This document shows positions 46,593-61,310 of a stretch of 64,000 nt of DNA, in pieces. This stretch comes from Diphasiastrum complanatum (lineage: Eukaryota > Streptophyta > Lycopodiopsida > Lycopodiales > Lycopodiaceae). The translations under genes were made by a program, and so were the position numbers. The notes under the pieces were generated by a model that was not told where the DNA came from, ran no database searches, and saw only the letters and a list, made by a program, of their open reading frames with translations. How positions within the stretch are numbered: the first letter of the stretch is position 1; every line of letters starts with the position of its first letter. The stretch spans positions 64,531,190-64,595,189 of the forward strand of contig CM055092.1 of the NCBI GenBank assembly GCA_029204225.1. Reading direction: 5' to 3'.

Positions 46593-49500
46593 ACAAAATG
46601 GAGCCTTACAAAGATTAAGCCTACTACTTTTGCTATTAAGCTAGCTGATCAAATGACAATTCGTCCATGAGGAATGGTGGAAGATATACCTGTCAGGATT
46701 GCAAGAGTACAGTTCGTCATTACTTTCGTCGTGATGGACTTACCAGAAGCACCAAATGTCTACCGAGTTCTCTTAGGACGTCCATGGTTACGAGTTGTGC
46801 AAGTAGTTCATAATTGGGGTACCGGCAAAATCACTTTTGAAAATCGTGAATGTGCAGTTAAAGTTGATCCTACGACTTGGACTATCAAGCCAGTGGTTCA
46901 AAAAGCGGATGATGATTCATCAACAATGGATCACACTTGTGATCGACCATAAAAAAAATTGGGAGTTCACTACGATTCTCAAACGGATACTGTCAATTGG
47001 AACGAAGCTCTTGCAACAATTGATTGTACAGCAGGATATATGTGTCAATAAGATATTCAATTAGAGATGAGCGAGATTTCCTTGTTAGATCGAACTTTGG
47101 ATATGCTAATCACGTTTCCACTAAATGTGCTGAATATAGCTTGGATATCAACGAAACCTATACCAGATCCAATTGAGGATGATCTCATACCAATGAGCCA
47201 TGCCTTAGCTTATGATGGCAATGCAGAACTTACGAATGAACAGAATCTACATCGTATGGATTTGACCAGATTTGGAGTGCGTAATGTTCTTGGTGAACCA
47301 ACAATCAAATTGCCCAAAGCAGTTATATTGAAGGGAGACATGATCACAGGTTCGATGACGAAGAAACAAGCAAAACAACATTATAATACGGTCCTGAAAT
47401 GGGAAAATCCCCCTCAAAAGATCGATTCAAAGGAAGTGCCACCTCTACTGGATAAAGGCAAAGGAAAAGTCAAGAATGATTCTTCAAGTCAGATTTTCAG
47501 CAAGACATCATCGTCTAGGAAGTCTTCACATGTGAAGAAAGATTTATCATCTCGAAAGTCATCACCTCCACGATCAATTCCTGCTAAGAAGACTAAACGA
47601 AGATCCAAGACAAGTCCATTTGAGAAAAAACAAGCAAATGTAGTCCAACATGATATGCCAGAGCATTTTAAATGTTATACACTGGATGATGTGGTTATCA
47701 TGTTACCTACAACACATCGTGAACCTGAAGAACACATGTCGAAATCTAAAGAGGTTTACAATGGCCCAGCTAGGCCGCATCCAATGAATCTTGCAGAACC
47801 AGGAGAACCGGAAAAGATTGTACAAGTGGGATCACAACTTAGTCCTGAATAGTATCAAGCACTCCGTTTGTTACTTATTAAGTATCAAGATTGCTTTGCA
47901 TGGACTTATCAAGATTTGAATGGTTTAGACATCAGTTATTGAACATACCATACCTTTAGTACCTGATGCAGTACCAAAGGTTACAAATTTCTATTGCTGT
48001 AATCCTAATGTGGCAGATCTGATAAAGAAAGAACTTCAGAGATTGCTTGACACCGATTTCATTTATGAGATCGAGCATACCGAATGGATTTCACCGATTG
48101 TCATTGTTCCTAAGAAAAATGAGAAATTGCGAATCTGTGTGAATCTCAAAGCATTGAATAAAGTGACACGGAAGGATTACTTTCCGTTACCTTTTACTGA
48201 AAGCATTTTGGATCGCCTTGCTGGAGCGGAAGCTTATAGGTTCCTGGATGGATTCAGTGGTTATAGCTAGGTTAAGATTGCACCTGCCGATCGCCACAAA
48301 ACGTTTGCAACAGAATGGGGCACCTTTGCTTACAAAGTAATGTCGTTTGGACTCTATAATCCACCAAGTTCATTCCAAAGAGTAATGCAACTTGCCTTTA
48401 AAGATCATTTGTAGAAATTCCTTGAAATTTACTTGGACGACTTGGGAGTTCATAGTACAGATACAAACCACCTGGATCGATTGGAGAAAGACTTTGAAAG
48501 ATGCCGCAAATATGAGGTTTCTCTAAATCCAAAAAAATGCTAGATATGGGTTTCTCACGGAGTGGTGCTTGGACATGTGATATCAAGACATGGTATTGCC
48601 ACCGATTATTCTAAGATCAAAGTTATTGTGGAATTGCCACCGCCAACAACAATTCGAGGACTTTATGTGTTTATGGGTCATGCGAACTACTATCGAATTT
48701 TTATTATTTTCTTTGCGGATTCAGCACGACCTATATACAAATTAACTATTGTTCCTATTTGGACAGTAGAGGCGTTTGAAGCCTTTGAAAAGTTAAAAAA
48801 AGCATTATCTTCAGCATCAATTCTACGTTCTCCAGATTGGACATTAGAGTTTCATGCTCATACGGATGCCTCAAAATATGCCATTGGATCAGTTTTAACG
48901 TAGCTAGGTGACTATAAGAAGGATTATCCTATACGATTTGCAAGTAGACAACTTATAGATCCAGAGAAAAAAATTTCAACAACAGAACGTGAAGCGCTAG
49001 CCATGATTTTTTCTGTTCAAAAATTTCGTCACTACCTCATGGAAACGCACTTTGCATTTTATACGGATCATCAACCGTTACTTTACTTGGTAAATAAGAC
49101 GTGTAATATTGGACATATTGCAAGATGATTATTATTATTGACTGAATTTGACTTTCGAATTGTGGTCAGAAAGGGAAAGCAACATGATCTAGCCGATCAC
49201 GTTTCGCGAATTGAATCCGCACCAGTTAATATTGAAGTGGATGATGAACTGCCAGATGCTGCGTTGTTCTATGTTGAAGCAGTATCTGAGTGGGCGGCAA
49301 ATATTGTTGAGTACCTGATGCTAGGACAACCGAATGACTCTTTGACAAAAGTATAGAAAAGACAATTGATTCATATGGCTCAACCTTATCAATTAATTGC
49401 AGGACAATTGTATCGTCGTCGATCAGATAATATTTTACGAAGATGTGTTTTACCGCATGAAGTACCAGATTTAATCATGTTTTCACATGATGGCATGGGT

Positions 49501-50529
49501 GGAAGACACTTCTCTATAGATATTACTGTTCGCAAACTTTTGCAATCCGGTTGTTGGTGGCCTACGCTTCATAGAGACACAGAAAATTTTATTCACACAT
49601 GTGATGTCTGCCAGTGAGCACGATGACCTACTCGACAGAATTATGAATCCTTACATCCGGTTTTATCGCAAGCACCGTTTGAAAAATGGGGTCTGGATTA
49701 TGTTGGTCCTATTGATCCTGCTACACAAGGATCTTAGGCCCGATACATTATCATCGCAACTGATTATATGACCAAGTGGGTTGAAGCCAAAGTTGTTAAA
49801 GTGTTTGATGCGAAATCTACGGCCAAGTTTCTATATGAAAATATTATAATCAAATTTGGATGTCCGATTTAAATTGTCAGTGATCGGGATACACACTTTG
49901 TTAATCAAACAATAAAGTGTTTATTGGAAGATTTTTTTGTTATACACAAATTTAGTACTCCCTATTATCCCAGAGGGAATGGCCAAGCTGAATTTTTCAA
50001 TAAGATTCTCTACACCATTATGACAAAGACAGTTGAATCAAGTCAATCTGATTGGGAACATAAACTGTATGCAGCATTATGGGCATTCAGAATCGCTTAC
50101 AAAAATAGTACAAATCGAACACCTTTTCAACTAGTCTATGGTCAAGATGCTGTTATGCCAATTGAATTTTTAATCCCATCTTTACGCTTAGCAGCAATGG
50201 AATGATTAAATGATGATCAGTCTTTACAACTTCGTCATGAAGCGTTGCACAAATTATGTGAAACCCGATTGATGGCAGTTCATGCCTTAGCAGTAGAGAA
50301 AGCCCGCCGCAAGGCATGGCACGATCGTCGATTGCACAAGAAAGATCTGGAAGCAGGAGATCTTGCATTGATGTACAAAACCAAGCTGATCAAGGGTAAG
50401 TTGAAGTTTACTGGTGAAGGCCCATATAAAGTGAAGAAAATCCTGAACTATGGCGCAGTAATTCTTGAGCACTTGGATGGAAAACGATTTGATACTCCGA
50501 TAAATGGCAGCCGATTACGCAAGTTTTGA
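46593..50529 (+). pseudogene. Gypsy protease-tail, RT, RNase H and integrase, hybrid copy B
   Basis: Starts with SLTKIKPTTFAIKLADQ in the frame that also reads the Copia end (46356-46670). It follows with VYRVLLGRPWLRV, the basic linker (47067-47852), reverse transcriptase (IVIVPKKNEKLRI, YLDDLGVHS, TAG 48412-48414 before it) and RNase H. Unlike the other copies it includes integrase: the zinc finger (HDGMGGRHFSID, CDVCQ), the core (WGLDYVGP with the first Asp, IVSDRDTHF with the second, GNGQAEFFNK with the Glu) and a C-terminal part (GDLALMYKTKLIKGKLKFTGEGPYKV) that ends at 50529. No chromodomain is evident. Several stops make it inactive. Confidence 0.9.
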
Positions 50530-51606
<1,077 letters not shown>

Positions 51607-54231
51607 ATGACCCTTGCGGAGCCTCTACTTACTACAATGGGTATTCCTGAGAGAGCTTTTTCGGGATGCATCAATATGGATTTCATCACTCTTGCCTTCA
51701 GTATGTGGAAGGAAGAGAAATCCAAGTTTTATATCACCTTCCAAGGAGCCACACACAAGGTGCGCATCACTGAGGCCGCACTTGCAGCTATAGGAATCTC
51801 ATCCGGTACGCAAGCCTCACCCAATCACAAGCACGCCAAACAGGCCATCAAGCCATACATTGACCTCACCAACGATCTGCACTGGACTAATGATGGCTAC
51901 CTTCTGGAAGCCATCACTGAGCCTTCTATCCACGCCGCTGCCCAGTTGTTGAATCATTTCCTGATGGTTGGCAACCTTAGGAAAGACCGCATCACATCTC
52001 AAATCCTTCACAGGATAGTGGAGTCCCACACTAAGTTGGCCAAAGCCCCTCTGAACCATATAATTGGTTCAAGACTGTTCCTGGTGAGCTCAAGCGAGCT
52101 ATTAAGGCCAATACAAAACAACAGTTTGTCGTTGGCTCTTTATTGTCCCTCTTAGCCACTTCTCACTTAGAAAACAGAATCCATGGCTTCCACCTAGATT
52201 CTGTGCTTTCGGTTTACAAAGAAGCACCGGTTGAGTCATCTCATCAGGCCTCAAGTTCTCATAGTCGTCGTCGTCGTCCATGCAGCGAGATCGTAATTCA
52301 TGACTCGCCTTCTGCGTCACGACATCGCACTAGGCATACCTCGTCAGCTGCACTTCCACCCCTTGCTGCTGTTCGCACTGAACTTCCCATTTCCCTCGTC
52401 TTTGATGTTTCCCTCGCCTCTGCTCCCATACAAGGACAGTCTGTGACCATTGGGCCTACCATTCCCATCACAGCTGCCCAGGCCGCCTGACCTCCGCATA
52501 CCGAAGCAACCTCACCCAACACACAGTTCTTCATGGATATGTTCGATGATTCCGACCCCTTTGGGGCCACCGAAATCTTTGAAATGCCCCAGAGCCCAGT
52601 GCCCTTTGAACCCAAATCCCTTGGAAGAGGATTCGAGCATATCCATGAATCTACTGTTGGTGTCGAAGATGCCAATCATCATCCACCCACACAGGGCCGG
52701 GTCGACACAACTGTAAAGTCACCAAAGTAGTTCGACGCCACGGTGCCTGAAGGGTTTGAAAAAGAGGATACTTTTGAAGAAGAACAGAACTTGGCACCTA
52801 TTCCACGCCTACCAAGGACAGTACGATCATGGTCTCCTGCTGCTGCCACCTCCACGACCATGGATTCTGGTGATGCTCTAGGGTTAGTTTCCAGCCTTGG
52901 AAAAGTGATCCAGTCTATGCTGGATAAGAAGAAGAAAATGGAGCAGAGGATCTCTGATCTAGGATCCGAAAACACTCTGATCAGCCAAAAAATTGTCCAG
53001 CTAGATTGAGAGGTGAAGATAACCAAGCAACATGAAGAAAAGGCTGAAAGCGAAAAGACATTGGCCCAACAACAAGCTGATCGTTGAGAAACCTACATCA
53101 GCTCCCTACAAAATGCCCTAACAACCGCACATGATCAGATAGATAAGATAGTGCAATAGGCCAAGCAACTGCAGCTGCTGAAGGGGCAATTACAGATGGC
53201 CGAACAAGATCACACATGGCTTCAAGGTGAATTGGATGCGACCACCCTTGAGCGTGATGCCCATCTGCAAACACAAATACCCGATCATCCAGTCACACCG
53301 ACGGAGATTGCATATTTGTTCAAGAAAGTGGAATCATACAAAGTGGCCCTTCAGGGATTCCAAGGCCGCTTTGATAGGTTCAAAGGAGCAGCTTCAACTG
53401 AGTTGGCAAAGGCAAAAGAGACCATCAACGCCTATGAAAAAGCCGCCGCTTAAGTGTTGGAAGCCGGACCACAAATCTCCGTCCCGGTCATGCCGCAATT
53501 CTCCCCTTTGCGCCAAGAAGCTGTACAAATGGATATAGGGGTTGATTCGAGCACAGATTAGGGGAGAGCTGTAGATCTAGCAAATCAACCGCCAACCATA
53601 CAGGCATTACAAGCGGGTCCATCCTCATCAAGGACAAGCCATTTATTTAGAAGGCCCATCAGCGTCGAGGACCAGATCTAGACCTTCTTAAAGCAACATC
53701 CACATGAGTCCTCGCGTGGTGGATGGGTTCTCAAATTTAAGACTTTGAGATCGAGGCCGACAAAGAATTGGACAAAATACCTGCACTGGGAGAGCAGCCC
53801 ATGGAGAATCACGATTTTTGAGAAAACTCCGGAATCAATTAGGAGTTACGTTGTCAGCCCTCGCCAGTTGCGGGTAGATCCTTATTACGTGCCAATGCTG
53901 CGAAGACATAAATGGAAAGATTTGGGACTGGCTATGGACAAAATCACCATCCACACACCCAATTGGCCAATCATCCATCAGCCTTACAGTTGGAACATTT
54001 CAGTGGACTTCCACCGGGCCTTACAAGCATATCAGAGAGAGTATGTCCACTCTCTGGATCCAACGGTGCGACAATCGGCAATGTTTGCAAAAGATCTAGC
54101 TTTGTTGGCGTCAGTGGCAACCAAATGGGACGATGTCGCCAACTTACTAGCAACCCTAAAACAGCTGGACAACCAAATATCCCAAAGGGGGTTAGCGGTT
54201 ACCAACTTTGTACATATGCAAAGACTGGCGT
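51607..54231 (+). pseudogene. Third retroelement ORF: globular N-part, Ser/Pro linker, coiled coil, conserved C-part
   Basis: About 870 codons, broken by one frameshift near 52.07 kb and several stops, all downstream parts being in one frame. N-terminal part (51607-52070): TLAEPLLTTMGIPERAF, DFITLAFSMWKEEKSKFYI and THKVRITEAALAAIGI. The style recalls the plant-transposon protein domain sometimes found with Athila-type elements, but this is a weak resemblance. The middle (52150-52740) is rich in Ser, Pro and His. Next comes a heptad-rich segment (52890-53450: DKKKKMEQRISDLGSENTLI, EITYLF-like, ELAKAKETI). The C-terminal block (53790-54230) has RITIFEKTPESIRSYVV, QLRVDPYYVP and ITIHTPNWP. No transmembrane segment or enzyme motif was seen. 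It lies between Gypsy pol and a terminal repeat, where env-like ORFs lie in Athila and Sirevirus elements. Confidence 0.7.
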
Positions 54232-54580
54232 AAATAACATTAAAAGCTTGTAAGATATTTGTCTCTCGCCACTTGTAAATATATATACTAGCTGAATCAA
54301 GCTATGTAAGTGTTAATTAAAATTCTCTTTCAATCAAAGTTATATGTAGCCAGTGTTATCACGCTCAGCAAGCTAAAGTTATTACTTCAAGCCATTGTAC
54401 TCACTGTTGATATTTATCAGAGTGCAATTTTTGTCTCACTACTACGTCGTTCATTTGCGCAATCTGTATGAATTCTTCTACTTGAATATTTTTGCTGCTA
54501 ACTGTTGCGTTTCCGTTTCTACATGCCTACGCTCTAAGCCTCGAGTTTCCGCTGCCGCTCACGCCCACGGTTTTACGACA
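54131..54580 (+). repeat. Terminal repeat (3' LTR of the third-ORF element)
   Basis: Collinear with 32316-32763. It starts in the last coding stretch of the third ORF and ends CACGCCCACGGTTTTACGACA. The non-coding part has AATATATATACTAGCTGAATC. By position this is the 3' LTR; its partner lies directly before the Copia primer site 21.4 kb to the left. Confidence 0.8.
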
Positions 54581-54581
54581 C

Positions 54582-55174
54582 AGCCCTCCGTCTGTCAAAA
54601 GGGGTTAGGATAGGAACCTAACTTAGTTTAGTTGCTAGTTTAGATGCTTCTCTACACAAAAGATGAAGCTCATGTGCTCAACATTTCATACTAATGGAAA
54701 AGCCATTAAGAATACAAAACCAATAACAATGCAAAATGAAGAACAAGTAGAAGCATAAACAAATATCAAAAGCATGAACACATTAGCACATGAGGATGCT
54801 TGGCTCTCTGAAGTGGTAGAGTTTCCTCCTCTCTATTAGCATGTGAAATGGTGTACAAGAGGTGCCTTTTTATCTTTGGGGAGGCCCTTGTCCCTTGCTT
54901 CCTATTGGCTACTTGCAAGAAGATAGGATTGAAATCCTAACCCTTCAAAAGAAACACAATCTAATCTATGGTGCACAAAGAAGCACACCCCACCTACCAC
55001 CACTTTGACTTTTGACTAATTACAAAACTTAGCAAACTTAAGTTAAATTAAACTTTGGCCTTTAAACATTATTTTAATTACATGGCCGAAAGTCTAGTTT
55101 ATTCAAAATAAATTATTTACAAGTGCTCAGTGGGCTACGGGCTTATACACGCAAAAAGCCACGGCCCTCACAAC
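54582..55174 (-). repeat. LTR-like sequence, minus strand, inverted relative to 31012-31745
   Basis: On the minus strand it begins GTTGTGAGGGCCGTGGC and carries GCGTGTATAAGCCCGTAGCCC. It ends near TAACCCCTTTTGACAGACGG, matching the order of blocks in the plus-strand copy at 31012. It starts directly after the terminal repeat end at 54580. Confidence 0.6.
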
Positions 55175-57679
55175 TTATTTCTACTGCTTCCGGCTATTTT
55201 ATTTATATACACAGAATACCCACAATAATGCTATGTAAGAAAGTAAATTTGTAGGTATTAAGATTCACATGATTCTTGCAATAATTTTTTAGTACTATCA
55301 TGATTTGTGCATAACATTCAAATTCCTACATATGACAAGAAACTTTATTTGATAAAAAGATGCTAGACCAAGGCAATAGTTAGAATGTGGCTACTTGATT
55401 TGTGTTTGGTAAAGCTCACATTCGTGTATTGCTCAATTGAGCAACAAAAAATAATTCCAAGAAAAGTAATTATTCTAGAGATAAATTATCATTGCTAAAA
55501 AGAGTGTAATAAAGATCATCAAATCTTTTTAACATTGTTGACTTTGAAGCATGTGTTCCATAATGTGGGCAATGGGCATGAGTAAAAAAATTGTATTGAT
55601 CTTTTAACACGCATTTCATTGTTGCAAACATGATTGTGTAGGAATGATGTCACTGAAAACACTTTTATTATATGCTTTTTAGCATAGAGCATAATGAATT
55701 ATTTCACTAGTCTACATTATTGTCTCTATGTTGAACATTCTTACATCATTTAAGAGCAAATGTCCTAGGTATTTATGATTTCATAGCATGTTCACTTGCA
55801 CGAACTTCGGATGGTGGGTGCATACAATAATTCTCAAAGATATAACGACATGGGATCACAATGATAGGAAGTAGGAGGAAATTCACATGATAAAGACTAA
55901 TTTGAAATTCTTAAATGTAATCAAATATCTTTGATTGTATAGAATAGTTTTTAACAATGTAGGATGGGTTTAGTACGTCATACGTGTTCATATGTTGAAA
56001 GCACATGCTATTGAAAAGGATGAAATGTATATTACAAACTTTGATATAAAAACCAATGCATAATCTTCAATTTGTCAACTCAAGGTATCAAGGTAACCCT
56101 TTCGTATATCTTGTTGGGACATTAGGTGTTTCTTTTTTGTCATTATTGTCATTGAGTATATATACAATGTGTATAATCAAATTATGCTTTGTATGGGATT
56201 ATTATGTTATTTGTCTACACCAAATCATGTTAGATATCATGCAACAATGTCTAGCAACTTGAGCATAAAAAAAAGAAGTCCACTGATGCACTTTTTTTTA
56301 TTCATTCATAATCATAATATTGAAATGTGACATTTTAGGCAAGCACAAATACGTGCAATCAAGATTACCCAAATATTCACATCCAACATGCTTAGACAAG
56401 AACAACTAAAGAATCAATTTCACCTCTATGAGGTTTGTCCACTTGTATTGACATTTATATTTATATGGTACTATAGTAGTCCATCTTCTAGAGATGAATG
56501 TGTTGTGGAAGTGCGTCCTAGTCATTGAAGTGGAAAATGGTCTTGATTCTACAAAAAAGTTTCAGTCGATTCATGTATAGCAATAAAATTATCAATTTAG
56601 ATAGGGATATTCTAATCTCACAAAGTTTGAGCTAATCATATAGCGAAATTCTATATAGATACATCACTAATAAGTGCATAAGTACATACAAGAACAAATT
56701 CCTATTAGTTGATAGAGTGTAGTTGTTTTGTTTATAGGATCTTGCCTTTGATTTAGATTTATGATATTTGATGAATATTTACAATTTATCATACACTTCT
56801 TAGTGCTGATATTACAATAGGTAGATGCCACAATTTCATTCTTTGATTCTAATATCATAACTCAAGGAGCACATATACTAATTTTCATGTTAATGTCTGT
56901 GGATATAGGCTTTAAAACTTCTAGGCCCATGTAAAGACACACTAAAATAATTAAACATCTTAATTCAAGAAAAATAGCAGTTCATTTAACTTGATAGTGA
57001 CATTGGGCTAGAGTGACTTACATACATTATACAAGGAGACATCACCATGATGGAGATGGTAGCTCATGAAAAAATGATAATAAAGAAGCATTGTAAACTA
57101 CTGATAATCAAAGAGACCTTAACCAATAGATGTGTGTAGTGATCATATATAATATTAATCAAACCTAGACATGGGACTTGTACCTCATGTTCTCTTGAGT
57201 CATAGGGCATGCCAAAGCTTCCTCCAACCTCATCTTTGTTTGTACATTGTTTCCTTATGAGAAGACACATTATTCCTTTAGTCATTTTTTCATAACTAGA
57301 TGAGATGTTTTGAATGGAATGCATACTACGTAAAGTGAAAGAGGTATGATTATCCCTTGTTAAGTGTAAGGAACGATATGATAGTATGTGAGGCTTCAAT
57401 TATGTTGGTAAATAAAAAATTGTGGGAACTACGCACATAAAGTTTCTTTTACCAAGATTCATTGCCAAAAGGCTAGTTTCATGCATGGAGAAGATTATGC
57501 ATTTCCAATGTTTTGTACGTTGTAAACAATCAGTAACTTTGATTTAGAAGCATTATAAAAGTTATAGCTAAATAGGAGTGTCTTCTTTTGTTGAATCCTC
57601 TCATACCTACAAAAAGTTGGTGACTTACCAACATAAAACTCTATTTTTACAAAATTTAGCGTAATTGTGTACAAACTAA

Positions 57680-57830
57680 ATGCTGAGGGTGTCGAATTTT
57701 CCGGGGTCGGAAAAATTCAATCCGATCCGATCCGATCCAGCCGAACACACCTAGATAATTTAGTGAAGGGTTGAAAAAAATCCGAACCAATTCGACCCGA
57801 CCCAGGGTCGAAAAAATCTCTGTTTTGAAC
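57680..57830. repeat. GATCC/TCGACCC-rich patch
   Basis: Contains GGTCGGAAAAATTCAATCC, then ATCCGATCCGATCCGATCC, and later CCGAACCAATTCGACCCGACC with CAGGGTCGAAAAAATC. The two ends carry roughly inverted words (GGTCGGAAAAA and TCGACCCGACC), again a motif-rich end pattern like the small elements near PPD2. No target duplication could be defined. Confidence 0.4.
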
Positions 57831-58212
57831 GACTTTTCAGGATGCTCATTAACAAAAGGATTTAAGGTTGAGCATTGAAATCCAACAGTTTTCACATATC
57901 TGACTCTTTTGATTGCATTGCCACCTAATGAAAGGCAGATCACCAGATAAGCGTGCCTCTCTCTGGTTCTCCATGCTTTTGTTGTGGCTAGATTGACGGC
58001 TACCCCTTCCATCTCGCTCAACAACATTGCTTCCATCAACCACTCCTCAAAGCCCCCTTTCCTCCAGTATCAACTTCATCTTCCAACTTCAATTTGTATA
58101 GTTCGATCCCTCCATCTTGTCCAAAGCTCGTGAATCCACCAACGGACTAACCTCTATCGCCATCCCCGAGTTGTATACCCTCCTCTTTGTGCAAATCATA
58201 CACTTCTAGAAT

Positions 58213-58348
<136 letters not shown>

Positions 58349-61213
58349 CGACACATGTTTGTTGGCACAATCTGTTTTTTGGTGATCATCGTACTAGTGA
58401 TGTGGGCCCATAACCATTAAAAGTTATAGCAAATCTATACCTGTAGATTCAAGCCAACCTACACAGCTATTCAATCGACATGCAATAGAACATAATCATC
58501 TAAGAACTAATGCAAGATCATAAGAGTGACAAGAATGCATGAAAGGTACAAAAACTCAAGTGAGGCATCATAGCCAAAATCACCTATATATATTCATCTT
58601 CAGATGTGTCCATCAAGAATAGGACTCGTGCATGCCAAGAAACTAGAAACTTACATTTATGCATTTCCCATTACAACGCATGTCCTAATCCCAAGAATTG
58701 GGCAACTGAGCATAGAACTGCTTTCATATCGTTATGACAATAACTAGAATTTCCAATTAACCCAACATGGAGGCTAGATGCTCATTGCAAATCAAATCCC
58801 TTGGCAAAGCCATTATGGATTTATATAGAGGATGGATCATCTTTTATGATCTAGAAATTAGCTCCATAAGCGAGAGTTTTTGAATTCTTGGAATCATCTT
58901 CAAGCTTGTTAGAATATTGCGTTGCTACTTTTCCAAATGACACCTTGGAGTGGCCTTGGACGACGACTTTGCTACAATATTAGTATTCTTTGGAAGTTGA
59001 GACCATCTTGTCTTCTATTATGCAGCTTCATATGGCTAATGTGTAGTATAGTTGAAGGACTTGTCTCTTATGTTATACAAGAAAAGAGTCACGGAATGAT
59101 CAAGTCAAGATTGTACATTATGTTGAATATGCAATGATCCAACATTCTATGTTTTTATTTTCTAATGTCTAGTACTCAATGCATTTTGAGGTTTGGATAG
59201 GTGGCAGTCCAAGATTTTGCATAGCCAAAATTTTCCAAGATTGAGATGATTTATGATTATGTTCATACCAGAGATAAGCTGAATTGACATCCTTGATGAT
59301 GTTTTCTAGCTAGTGCATAAAGGAAAATGATGAACTTACTTTGGAAGAACATAAATTTTACATCTTGATATGTACAACTCAGGTACCCAAGAGCCCCTTC
59401 TAAGTGTGAGTTTCTGTCGCCACAAAATTGTGGTCAGTAGTAACTACTTGGGAATAAGTAGTTTAATATAGGGCCATCAACACGGTGTTTGCATTTACTG
59501 CTAGAATGAGAGAGACATGGAAGTTCCACGTGGGCCACTTATTGTAGAGGAGCGAAGTAGGACTTGGGATATGGAACATGAATGCAACAAGGGGAATGAA
59601 ATATGGAGCCTAGAGGGCCACACGCAAAAATGCAACATGATGACCCTAGTGCTTGGAAGTTGGTCCGTGGAAAGTTGTTTGACATGAGCTTGAGCTTCGG
59701 TTGTGTGTGAATTCACATTTGAACTTGCTCGATGCCTCGCAACTTCTAGATGAAGCATCATGGAAACCTACTCACCGGAGTAATTGCTCATCTTAGAGTC
59801 AATGTGGTTTGATCTCAATTTTTATCAAAGCTTTTTAGGTTTTCTTGGAAAGAATCAAGAAAAGTGCCTGAAGGGCCCTTGAATACTCCACATTTTGAAA
59901 AAACCTACAAAGGTGTACAAACAAAGAGTAAGTACATTTGAAAATATGAACTAACCCCCAAATCTACTTCTTACTTTCAAATGGGCTCAACCCCATATTT
60001 TGGGTGCAATTCTGGTTTAGTCAATCTGTTTGTATTTCCCTTATTCTCTTTCCAAAAATCACCTACATTTGAAGAACGCATGGGTAATGCTAGACCTCTT
60101 TTGATTCCCCACTTTGGCATGTTTCGAGGTTGGCTACCTTGGGGTAGGTTTCGTTAAGTTGAAATTCAACATTTTTTTAGCAATAATCTCTTTTACAACT
60201 TGCTCAAAGTTTGTTAGATTCTACACATCTTGTCTTTTTCCTATGCTACTATAGTGTCTTTAAAGTACATCTATAGAAGATTTTTGGGGCCAACTCAATG
60301 ATGTTATGGTTACTTCACTCTTGACTTCTTGCACTTCACTTTTGACTTACTTTTTTATTAAGTACTACTTAGCAATTCTCTAAAAAGTTCTTTTTATGGG
60401 CCTCAAGATTTATAATGTGCCACCATCATCTCATATTTAAAGAACCCATGAAACATGTCAAACATCGTAGTACCCCATAAATTTTCAAGAAATGTCAATC
60501 TATGCACGATTTAATGTTCTTCAAAAACAAATGCTAAAAGATGTTGATCATTTACGTACAATATTTCACCCTAAAATTCATCTCACTTAATGTCTATTAG
60601 CTTAAATCTTACATAAATGGACTCATGAATCTAGTTTGGTAGCCTTGTACCTAGTTTGTAATAAATTTTGTCCTAAATACATGATTGGTTGTGAATTTGA
60701 TCAAGCCTCATGGATCAAATTTAAAATAGAGAGCCCTCATGAATGGAATCTGAAAATGTGGAGCCCTCTTGGAAGGAACCTAAAAATTATGTCCTTTGCC
60801 AACTTTACATTTGCCCCGCATAATTTTCAGGTAAATTTTTGCAACACACATAAAGCTAGATCATGTGTGTTTATTAGCATGTTCCTCTCATCTTGGTGCT
60901 ACTATGGCACTCTATCAGAGGACTGGCCATTATGTCCTTCAATATGCCTCTAAATGCTCATTATCTAATTTGTAGCAGCAAACGGGTTGTCAATTCAAGG
61001 CAACTCCATAATCATTGAATGACATGCGGTCAACGATTACATGCAACTATGTGCAAATGCAATTTCATATGATTGCATTGATTGCTTTCAATACATTAGA
61101 TGTTGAAATGATAGATTACAAAGGCACGTCAAATGCTTAAATATCAATTGCCAAGAAGCTGCATGCCTCAAAGGTGTCACAATAATGCACGAGAGATTGG
61201 TGATAATGATCAG

Positions 61214-61217
<4 letters not shown>

Positions 61218-61308
<91 letters not shown>
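61218..61308. repeat. (CT)n microsatellite
   Basis: An uninterrupted CT dinucleotide run of about 91 bp. Confidence 0.97.
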
Positions 61309-61310
<2 letters not shown>

